From contig VYZB01000123.1 of the NCBI GenBank assembly GCA_013397455.1, positions 2,024,651-2,088,650 of the forward strand: 64,000 nt of DNA, given 5' to 3'. Within the stretch, counting starts at the first letter, position 1; each line of letters begins with the position of its first letter. This DNA comes from Crotophaga sulcirostris. Its lineage: Eukaryota; Chordata; Aves; Cuculiformes; Crotophagidae. The position numbers and the translations under genes were made by a program. Shown piece by piece: positions 13,201 through 25,200 of this stretch. Under the pieces are notes generated by a model. It did no database searches and was not told the DNA's origin. It saw only the letters and a program-made list of their open reading frames with translations.

Positions 13201-16200
13201 GCACATTCCCATGGCCAATCACCCTTTCAGGGAAGAACCAGTGTGGTAGTGGTTCACCCAACGTGGTAGTGTTGGCATTGATCTACGCCGTGCGGGCATA
13301 CGACATCAGCTGGAAATTACTTTGCAATTGCTACAGAGTAGTGAACAGAGTAGTGGTGATGTGAGTGGCACTCAGTGCCAGGGTTTAGGTGATGAGATGG
13401 TGTTAGTGTTGGCTTATAGGTTGGACTCGATGATCTCAGAGGTCTCTTCCAACCTGGTGATACTGTGTGTGATACCGTGATAGTGTGGATTTATCTCCCA
13501 GCACATTATCCCAGGGGAAAGAAGAAAGCTGAAGGAGGGGTAATAAATGGTATGTGTTTGAGACATGGAATCTTGTACACATTAACAGCACAGTGATGGT
13601 TAATAACGAAATTCATCATCAGAGACAGTAATCAGATTTTTTTTTCCTTGCTATGGAAACATTTTGCAATTACATGGGCCAAACTGCAATGGGTAAAAGA
13701 CACAAGTACATCCTTGTACATGCAATCCGTTTTGATTTAAGATCCCCCAATAACAGTCTCTGTGAAAACAGAGGAAACAGAACTTCAGCAGGACCAACAC
13801 CTCTGCTCTTCCACATGATTTCAGAGTGACAGACAAGAATTTGCCTTCAGGATCTGCTGTCATTTTTCATACATTTACCATCTCTTCATCAAGACTTGTT
13901 GCACTTGTAAATTGCCCCATCTTTACTCACACTTCAGAGTTATACAATAAGGGCTTTGCTACCAGTTAAGAACTGGTGAATGCAGTTGCTGTTTGCTTTG
14001 TTTAGAAGGCACTTTAACTAATAACTCATTAAATTACAAAGTACTAAATGCAAAGCTTTGCCAAGACAGGTGCCCAAGAGGAACCAATATATTGTGTGGA
14101 ATAGCACCACCTTTGTAAATGCATCTCTGGCACACAGGGAGGTGGGAGAGAAAAGGGCTGGTATTTTAGTATTCACAAGCAGTCCCTCTCTGTTCTTAAA
14201 TAATTATATTATACACAGAAAATTAGTCACATCCTAGGAATCGTTATCATCCTAACTAATTGGAAACTTTATACAGTAATTTCCTCCACCCTTAGGCAAA
14301 AAAAAAAAACCCAAACCAAAGAACAACAGGAGCTAATCAGCTCTGAATACAAGACAAAAAGAGATGGAAATGTTTCTAAATGATTGCAGGGTGAAGAAAG
14401 CATTCTAACTTTCTACCATGTTACAGCTTTGGGGTTTTTGTTGTTATTGGTTAGCATTACGAAACCATAGTCACCAAAACAGTAAATTAGGGACTCTGCC
14501 CCTAATCAAGAGATGATGACTTACAACCTAAAACTGAAATGAATCCACAGTTACTCTGTATCACATTTGCCACTTAAGAATGGATTGGATAAAAGTAAAT
14601 CAGATCTATATTTTGCTGCATAATATTTCATTGTTCAGTCTTGGTGTAGAAAGCACCAAACCAGGGATATAAATAAAATCCCTTCCTTCCCAAGGAGCAC
14701 TACACTCATCAGCTCTATATTGACTCAAAGCAAAAAATCCTGCTTGCTCCTAGAAAAGTCCAAAGGCAGCATCTTCTTCTTTTCCCAGCAGCATAAAAAA
14801 AACACCCCAAAGCAAATAATGAACAAACCACAAGCTAAGATACAGAGCAATTAAAAAAAGTGATCTGTTGAAGGGAAGAAAGAGAATAACAGTGAGTCCA
14901 TCTCAGGAAAAAAGGAAATGTCTCAATAAAAAAAAAAATGAAACAAAACAAAACAAACCCAATAAAACACACAAACAACCAAGCAGAGCTTGTCCATGCA
15001 TGGAACTGCCCTCATTAACTCTCAACAGATTCCTGTTAAGATTCCTGTTCCTCCCTCTAGTGAACCTTGCTTCTGGCTTTATTGTGCCTTGTTCCTGCTC
15101 AGCTCAAACTATGGCTTCTAAAATAAAACCAAAAAAAAAACCAACTCTGCTGAGATGGACAAGACATTCATTTTGAAGAAAAACATAATTTCTAAGCTCA
15201 TATTCACTTAAAAATGTTCAATTCAACTTCTTTTGTGGACATCATATCCCTACTTTGTCAGTTTTATTGGATGCAAAAAAGTGCATTCCTCAAATTAAAT
15301 CAGATACTACTGAACTTTCTTGAGTATTGTTAGCTCTACAGATAGCAATGACAAGAACTTACCAGTTCTTAACTCCTCAATAATATGAGAAACCAAAAGA
15401 ATATTTGCAGAGATTTGACATTTTTTAAAAGTCTCCAAATAAAAAGAAAAAAATTGCAAAATGGAAATTAACTTCTAAGCACTTTTTTAAAGTATTCTTT
15501 CAAAAACATATATACTAATATATTTAACTCAAATTATCCAGCCTTCACATTAGAGCATTATGCTGACTGTATGAAGTTTGGAGATGGGGTAGTTTCCTGC
15601 TAATCCTAATCTGGGAGTGACAGGGTCACTGACAGCCTTTTGGTTCCCTCTGCATTAGCTGCCTGCAGGAACCAACGAGATGGAAACTAGGGGAAAGGGG
15701 GAGAGTTACTCCCTTCTACAAGCTCTCCAAACTTTTACAGTGGGAGCAGGTCACGGGGGGTTAGAACAACAAAACATCATTGGATCTGGACAGGAGTGCT
15801 CAGTATTACGGGATCAGTGGGCTGCAACAACATCTCAGTTAGAAACAAGCTGAGCTCAGTTTCCAGGACTGTAAAGTAAAATGATGGAGTGACATTGTCA
15901 AACAAGGAAAATGTACTTGCCTGCTTAAGATAAAAAGCAAAATCTTGCTTGGTTTCCTAAATCTATGTAAGGATACTGAATTTATTGTACACTCAAACCA
16001 GCAGAATAAGTCACAGTATCACAGTATTACAAGGTGGGAAAGGACCTTTGAGATCATCGAGTCCGATCATTGAGTCCAAGTCATTACCTGGCTGGATATA
16101 AAGCCTTCTTGTCCTTGAAAAGTTCACTTGCTTCCAGTTTTTCTTCATATATGAGCTTCTGCTGATCTGTGAACTGGTCTCTGTACTTCTTACACTACAA

Positions 16201-19200
16201 AAACACGATACGTTAAACAAACTAAAAAAATTACCCTTCCAAATCTGATTCGAAGCAGCAGAACCACAAATTAATGTTTACTTATTGCTCAAGATGCACA
16301 TTCTTTGTATATTTCTGAAGTGACTCAGCTCCATCCTGCATGCCACTGCAGCACAGCAACTAACAGCAGAGGTGGTTTTCTTCTTGTTCATTCTAGGTAC
16401 TTCTGAATTAGACCAAAACCAAGATCTAAAACATCTCATTTTAGGTACTTCTGAATTAGATCAAAACCAAGATATAAAACGTCTCATTCTAAGTATTTCT
16501 GAATTAGATCAAAACCAAGTTCTAAAACATCTTATTTAAGCACGTTGCATTTGAACTTGAGTTTAATTTATTAGACACCATAGGCAGGCTATGCTAAAAA
16601 AGTTCACAAAAACATATATATGGTTCCACAATTGTGGAAGTTTCTGTAAGCAGAGAAAAAGAACAAAACACAGCTGAGAGGATGGATTTTGCTGCCTTAG
16701 AAAGAAAAACTGTTCCTTGACAATTCACAGAAAACCTAGCCCACAGGATAAGTAAAATGTCTCATCAGCACTTACACAGATTCTCTCCATCCAAAGATCC
16801 AAACCAAATTTCAGCTAACCACAGCTCATAAGTAAAAAATTCCACCCAGGCCTTCCAATGTTGGTCTAAGAGTTAGTCCTGGTCCTGGCCATGGACACAA
16901 ATATTACAAGGTACCAATTAAGAGGCAACAGGCATCCTGCTTTGCTGTTGAGTTCAAAGCTGAGGGCAGGCAGCAATCCTCCCTCCTAACCCCCAAAAGC
17001 AGTAAGGAGAGTTACACCCCTTGCAGGCCAAACACAATGATCAAGACACACTTCTGCCAATGAAATAAAATACCCTGTCTGGAACAGGAAGAAATACATC
17101 CTAAAAATAGCCTCTTCGTGAACACTACTGAAAACCAGGTGATGAAGCCCTGTACAGACTGGACCAGAAAGCATCCTACCCTCCACAAATGGAAAATTCT
17201 CTTTAGTTCCTTGTGAGTCGAATCCAAGAAAAGGTAAGGTCTCACTGGCCAGTTTTTATCTATTGGTGATAAAGAAGGCATCTTATTCTTCATTTCCAGG
17301 AAGTACTTTTGCATCTGTGATGAAATTGAAGCAAGATGTTTCGTTAATGTTGAAATACCAGAGCTATTGAAACAGGCAAGGAAAAGCAGATGCTCTGCAA
17401 TTAAAAGCACAGATATCAAACCGCAGCTCTCAGCTTTAAAAAACTTGATAATGGATTTTAAAAGCCACTTATACCAAGAAATGCAGATTTAGACATCATA
17501 CAAGTGTGGTAAATGCTTAGTTAGTGCCATTCCCACACCTTCAAAATACTATTACTATCCTTTCTTTACAGTATCAGAATGTTTAAGTTGTCAATTTTCC
17601 ACGTGCTTAACTTGGACATTTCTTTCCAAAGACTTCCAAGGCCATAATACAGCTGTCACTTTTGCTAGAAAATATGAATTTGAAACACAGAAAATGCAGG
17701 TGTGCTTTGTACCAATATATACATACAAGTCTTTGAAGAGTAAATTCATAAATTTTTCTTCCAGCATTGGCTCTGAAGAATTTCCTGTACTCTCTACGGA
17801 CCTGAAAAGTCAAACAAACCCTTGAAGTGAATACAAAGAATGAATTTGTTTCCACAGGTACTCTCTTATAAAGCTCTATGGAAGAAAATACTAAAAAAAA
17901 GCATACAAACATGCAAAGAGTTCCCTGAAATACGCAAACTTCCTGAGTGCACTGGACCAAGAGGTCAGAAAGTTACCTCAGATGACCTGAGTATAGACAT
18001 TTGCAAATTGAACAGAGAATTTTAAATACTTTCCTCTGAAAAGGTAAGGTATTCAAATACTCTTGAATTTACAGCATGAATCCATTCTCATAGGCTTTTG
18101 CATAAAATTGGAAGAAGTGATGTATCATCAGTAACAAATATTTCATTGTGTCTGAAATGACACTAAACTGATATTAATTACATAGTTAACTGATGGACTG
18201 TTTCTGATTTTTCTCCTTTAAGATTAATACATAGCATTTATAATAAATTTTTTTTTTTACAGCAGACTTATGCACGTCTTTTCACACAAGCAGTCTTCCT
18301 TCCAAAAAGAAAATAAGATTTTAGTGTTTCATAAGAGCACACAATCAACACAAAGATTGCGTAACGCGAGCAAGCTTGATATTTGCTCCTAAAATTTACT
18401 TTTAAAAAGGAAAAACAATCAAATTTTTTTTGATTTTTTTTTGATTTTTTTTTAATCAACCATTTTTGCAGGTGATTGTTATTTTCTACGTGCTAGTAAA
18501 TGCAAGTTTCAGAGTACTTGTTTTGCCCTTGGTATTTCTCTCGGTGCTAATTAGCACAGTGCCTAAATTGAGCCCCTCAGCAAACCCAATCTGAGGATCA
18601 AGCACAACTGGTTTGCAGCTTTATGTGGAGCCCAGGATGGTGTCAAGTTAGCTGAAAGGTCCCCCAGCCTTTTGGAATCTGGCACAGACTGCACCACACC
18701 TGCTAAAAGTTTTGAGTAAAACCCAGTGCAAACATCGTGGCTTTGCATAATTTACCCCAGAGCAAACTTAGTGGTTTCAGCTAACTTGCTGTGCTCACCG
18801 TAACCAGAAAATAAAGGGAAACCCATAGAGCAAAAACCTGCACCAGCTCAGAAGACAAAGTTCACTTGGCTCATCCCAGCACAGCTTCTGCCCCGCACTG
18901 AGCATGGTGCATTTTAAGATAAGCCAGGATTTTGAAATCAAGAATCTATCACCACCCTGTGTGACAGAGCCCCACAGACACATGGGCATTGCTTAATTAC
19001 ACATTAAGCTGCACCAACTAAATGGACAGCACTCAGCTGTCTCCATTCCATGCAAATACAGCACATATTTTTTTCCTCCTTACTTTGTAAGAAAAATGAT
19101 TAGAATTCTTATTCACTGATTTTCCATAACGTTTAGTGCTCTATAATTAGAGTACATCCTTTATGTATTATGCAGGGATGGAAATTAACACACTCATAGC

Positions 19201-22200
19201 CACTCCAACCACAATCATCCCAATCTCACCATGTTCTCATATCCTTTTAATGATATTGCTTTGCATGATGCTTCATGAGCTGCAAGGTGTGCAAATCAAT
19301 TTGGAACAAAGGGACTAACACACACCCACTCATCCCATTGGCACTGCAGGGAAGCTGCAAAGCAAGCACTGAGAAATGCAAGCCATTCCCAAATAGCCTA
19401 AATCTGGAAAGTACCATAAATACTATTAAAATCCACTTATGATACAATCAAAAAGACCTCCACTTAATTAATGGTTTAATCTTGATCACTTTTATCAACT
19501 TTAAATCTTTGCCTCCATCTGTCATGGATGAAAATGCTTTGCCATCAGACAAATGAGAATTGCCCATGGTGAGAGGTGTATTATATACTGGGATCACAGA
19601 CCATGTTCTTATTTAGAAAAATCTGTGTACTCCAGGTGAGACAGAAGTTCTGCTTACGTTATTTAAAAAATACATCAAAAAACCTCACCACAGACAGGCA
19701 GAAACATATTCCTGCTGTAATATGCCTTAAAGGTTTTGGATCAATCAGTTTTCATTTAAATGCTGCTGTTTGATATAAAACAGCCTCTGTGTTCACAGGA
19801 GGGACGTAAAATCGTAGAACCAGACCCACTTTGGCAGTAGTACCTAAAGAGTGATTTTGATCTGCAGAATGACTTCTTAAAATGGCTCTTTTGTATTTCC
19901 AGCTCTGGCTTCCATGTACACATTGCGTTGGATTTTTAACATATACAATATGCATAGAACACATACAATGACATGTTTTGTAACTATTTTTCCCATTTCA
20001 TAATTTTTAGAATGAGAATATGAGAGCTGGGTTTTACTCTGCATTATCAAGCAAACTGTTCCCTTTTATACCTCTGTAGTCCACAATATTCCTATTAGCC
20101 AAAGTGACAGCCAGCCAAACAAAACCGAATCAGTTTTCCACAGTTCTTCAGGTCAGCATCTGTAAAACTCTGTTTGAAAACCGTGTTGTGTAAATTATTT
20201 GCACACAGACCTGAAAACTCTCAAGATGCCATTTTCGTAGTCTACTTAGAGAGCAGAACTACATTTTTCCAGATTACAAATGTGTTTTCTTTTGCCAACC
20301 AGTCCTTGAAAGCAAGGGAGAGGGAAAAAAAAAAAAGATTCCAGCACATCTCAATTTTCTGGGAATTCATGGCCACCAGCCACAGGTAACTGCATGCAAT
20401 GCCAAGCCCTGAAAAGGCTTGGTGGAAGCAGCAGGAGCTTTACACCATGCCCGTGACACCACAATCAGGGGTCTAACGTGAGCAGCAGTGAGAGTCAATC
20501 AGCTCCACCCAACTTCCCATTCAACCAAGCAGAGGTTACAATAAGAAAATACATCCTTGTAATCTTTTTGGATAGGTTCTTTGCCAAGGTAGGTCAGGTT
20601 TGTAAGTCAACAACCATAACAGAGTCCCTTTAATCTGATATTTGTCTTTCACTTGAAACTGAAATTCCTGATTTGACAAAAAACACTGACACCTAAATAT
20701 TTTTACCTAAATAATTTTGTGAATGAGGCATTTTCAGCTCGCGGATTTTTCAGTAATAAAATCCATGACAAAATTAAGCAAAGTAATTCTGTGTAATAAT
20801 CGCCCCTACAACTGAGCCCACACAACCGCGTGTTTATTAAGGGTTAGTAAGATGCCACGTTTTATTGAGTTCATGTTGACAGACAGGAGTGTTTGAGAAA
20901 GTACCTTCAGTCCAAGCCAGTAAGCCCAAATGACTGCAACAGCATGCTTACGCCTAGCCTCCTCCTTCAAGCGTTTCAACTCCCTTCGAGCCTAAAAGGT
21001 TTAGATAGTGAACAAAAGAGACAGCCCGATGCAGACAGCACAATGACCAGGAAAAGCCTTCTCCCAAACACAACAGCCAACTCACAATCAAGATACAGAA
21101 AGATGGAAGAACAGCGTTTAACCTTTAAAACCCAACACGTGTCAGTGTGAACTGGTGTGAAGCCACCGAGGAGGTGAAAAAAGCCTCTGCTGCTGCTTAG
21201 GTGGCATGTACAGATAAGAACTTTGTCAGGCCTTTCTTATTTGCTACCAGTGTTTCCATCTTCTCCTCCATGCACACCTCACAATCAGTGGTAACTATCT
21301 TGTAACTTGATTCCAATGGTGAACTTTGCCCGCAGTTGCGCGATCAAAATGATGCGCATGAAAATCAAGACTTCTCCAAACCTCACAATCTAGTCACTGC
21401 TTCCACAGGCAAGTGCCTGGGCAGAACAGAATCAACTCTAAAACTATCTGTGCAATGATGAATTACTGGCACTGTACTGAGGGCTTTTATTCTGGAGCTT
21501 ATTTTTTATTTTGATCCTTCTGAACTTTAAAAAAAAACCCTCCAGCCTGGCAAATTACATCTGTCTTCATGGAATGAAGGGGTAAACCCCTCAAACCTAG
21601 TGGCGTCCCCACGTGCAAAGAGATGGGCACCTACTGACATTTCATCAATCATCTCCATGTTAGGAGAGCAATTTGCAAAGTATTCTACACACAAAGGCAT
21701 GCGTGGGCAACTTAACAGAATCTGGCATTTTCAGAGATGCTGGTACATTTGTTATTCAGTTATCTGATGACAAAAGTCAAGTGAAACGAAGAGTTCCAGT
21801 ATTATAGGCTCAGCAGCTCTAGCGATATTGTCTGCAGTTGTCAAGTCAGATGTTGTCAAACAGACCTGTGCAACAGCAGTCCCAGCCTGTGCCAGTTACA
21901 GTTTTTTGCCATGTAGCTAGGAAGGTTAATTTGCATTAGATGTAGGCTCTCATAAAGAATCCGTTTTCACTCATCTGCTTGGAACAAAAGGTCCTACTAT
22001 ACAGCGCTGTACAAACAAGGACTCTGCAAAGCTAAGTATTTGTCTGTCTCGTGAAAAGGAAGGAAACCAAGCACTTGAGGTCTGCAGCTGCTGAAGATAA
22101 CTTTCAGAAACTTTTGTTTTAAATATCTTCCTGGGAAAAGATAAAACTTCGCATCAATAAAAAGTTTTATCTTTTATGCGATACTATAGTTCTTTTTCTA

Positions 22201-25200
22201 ATCTTCAATCAATTTAGATTATTATCTTTAGAGATTGTTTATATTTAAGGAATAAGGAGGCAAATTTTCATTAAATTCCTGTGAGTGAATTATAAAAACA
22301 ACTCCTAAAACATGTTAAAAATTATCCAAATCTACTAAATATTTAAATGAGGAGTTCTACCACAGTTAACACTATTGCACAGCTTTCTAGATGTGTCCTT
22401 TTTAATTCTAAAGAACAGCTTAAACCTAGGAAAGTAAATATCACTTCTACAGTATGGAGCAAATTTTTGGATGAAAGGAAGTCTGGTTAAAAATAAAATA
22501 AATTATCAATGTGTTGGATTTAAACAAAGTAGAGGAAATGGGGTGCTCGGCAACACCCCACCACCATCATTCCACCACCCCTCCACCTAAATAATAACTG
22601 GAAGATGTTTTAAAACTAAAGTATTTGCTCAATATGGTTTTCAACTAAGTTAAAATTTATTAATTGAAACCAATAAATATTTGAACTCTAATGAACAGCA
22701 TTTCAAATGTTCGCATAACCCACAACTGCAGGCTGGGGATTAGCAAGAATCTTTCAGTGGGACTTTGCTTCTGAAAACAAACAGCTGATGCTGGAATTCC
22801 TGGGATTTTTCTAGGGCTGTAAGTTTAGAATTGCAAACTAACATCATTTTCTGCTAAAAGATCAGGTCATAAAACCGTGCTTTACTTGTATATACTGACG
22901 TTTTCTTACTGGTTCAAATCACAGTTGGAGAATCAACTAAAGTAATTAAAAATAAAATTTGGTAAAACTTAATAGCATTGGTTTGAACTTGTCAATGAAG
23001 ACGGTCCACGGTGCAGAATACACAGCCCAGTTAAAATCTCAATTGGATCAATAATACAGTGTCACTGAAAGCACTTGTTAAGGGGAAAAAAAAAATATGC
23101 AAAACCCCCCAATCTTTTCTCCCACCGCAAACCATGCTTTGCACATTCACATGTAGCTCAATGCATTTCCTAATTTGAGAATACTGTAGTCTAGTCATTT
23201 TTAATCTAGTCTGATGGCTTGTTAGTGCAAACGACTACTTGGCTCCATGCAAACAATCTCCTGCTCTACAAAAAACTGGCATACAGGATGTTGTCAGATT
23301 TATTAAGTGTGGCTTGAATGGAAATGGAAGGAATCAATGCTCATGCTCTACTATTTTAAAGTCAATTGTATTAGTTATTAATTGTCACTATTTACAACTG
23401 TTTAAATGTTGATGTTGTTGGGAAATGAAGGGAGGCATGTGATATGTGCATGAAGTACCTTATATCCAAGCCAGAAAGCCCAAATAACAGCAATAGCATG
23501 TTTATTTCTAGCCTCCTCCTTCAGTCGTCTCAGTTCCCTTCGTGCCTGTGATGCATTTGAAAATGGGATATAGAAAAGCTTAGGAAAGAAAAGGTTACAG
23601 CAAGTTCCCAATGGTGCAAGAAGGAAAGAGAGAAACCATTCACTACAAACAGCAAATACCAAAGCGTGTCCCGGCTTCCCAGACTGCACCGGCTAAAACA
23701 TGTTAGCAGCAAAAAGAAACGTAATATCAGGAGTTTAAATCACCAAAAATATTCCCAGAAAACTTTATCCTGAAGGGTCTTCTTCATTCGAGGTAGAGAC
23801 AATTATGTGCACAATTTGTTGCCACTTTCTTACCTGGGTACCGTGCCAATACGCCGCAATTGTTGTGGCAGCCTCATTACACCGCTTCTGATGCTTAAGT
23901 TCCCGAAGAAGTTTCCGAGCCTGTAAACAATTTAAAACATTATTTTATTAATTATAATTTCTTATTGATTTTAAACTAAGGCACTGCAACCTGTAAACCT
24001 AGGCAAAAGCAATGCCTCCAAATCCTCATGCAAATAAACTGATAAATACTACACAGCCTAACAGTCGCTGTTCCAGGGAGAATTCTATGCACAAGTGAGG
24101 TGACTGGCAATTCATGGAATCTTAGTTTTCTAGTTTTCTTAGACCAATGTTCAGTTTTCTCCTAGATCTGCTGCATCACCTGACACATCTATATGTCTGT
24201 CTGTACAATGGTAACAATACTTTTCTTCCACACACGATATGTCTCATTTAGACTGCAATAAATAACCAATCACAAGTAAGTTGCCTGGTTTTAGGTCCCA
24301 CTTAAGGCTGTAATACCATCCTTTTATCCAGGGCAGTGCTACTGTAAAAGAGCTTCTTCCCCAATGACAAACAGAAAACCATAACACAAGATGAAATGAT
24401 GCTTTTACCCAGCCGTACTCCAGTAACGCTCATCCGAAAAGACAGCACATCAACAGTTAGACTGAATGGATATTTTTAACTCATTTAAACAAAATAAGAA
24501 AGACAAAGCAAAAATCAAGACAAACAGTAAAATCAAATTATTGCTAGCAAACTTTAAAACCTTCTGGGCAGGAGAGGGCTTTTTACATCTATAGCTAGTA
24601 ACTGCAACCCCTTCCTTCCCTGTCTGACAGGAAGGAAGCTGACTCTGGAATTAAAGGCCATTCTTTCTTCCCTAAATAGAGGAGAAAAGCCGTATTTAGT
24701 GGGGTGGAGAAAGGTTAATAAGAGAACAGAGGAGCCCAGGGACATTTTTTCGGAAGCTGGACAGCTGTAGTTGCTTTAAGCACTGTGGCTGCTTTCGTGT
24801 GAGCTGTTAACCTCATTTTTACCTCTTCTTACAGCACCACTCCTTATGTCTCCACTACGGATGCAGAATTATCCCTTCACGAAGTACAAACCTCTCAGAG
24901 AAGAAGCAAAATTGTAGCAAACTGAGGCATAGGAGAAGCAAACAGGAATAAAGCACTTGCTCAGTACAAGATGAGGACAGCACACTTCTCCTCCTCCACT
25001 CAACACACAGGGGACAACTAAAGACTTAACCCAAGTAATGCACTGCCCAGGTGACCCAAGCTCTTCATTTTAAGTCTGCTTTTGAAGTTCTTTCATTCTC
25101 TCAGGTTCCTATTAACTGTAAAATAAATGCCAACTACAACTTATTTCCTCCAAATCAGTCCAACACTACACTTTTCATAAGCCCAGAGACAGTTCTGGAC

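Larger units (their letters stand above)
12627..16087 (-). other. MYO1B: MYO1B intron (3461 bp) with CR1 cluster
   Basis: Contains an inverted CR1 pair (13041-13237 minus, 13367-13480 plus), a CR1 tail at its 5' edge (16011-16080), poly-A tracts near 14297 and 14927, and otherwise plain AT-rich DNA. Confidence 0.85.

Noticed and set aside
20905..20991. Possibility that one of the two similar IQ exons is a pseudo-exon
   Set aside because: Both have intact acceptor and donor sites, the same phase and no stop, and both are needed to reach the 1136-residue length of the six-IQ protein.
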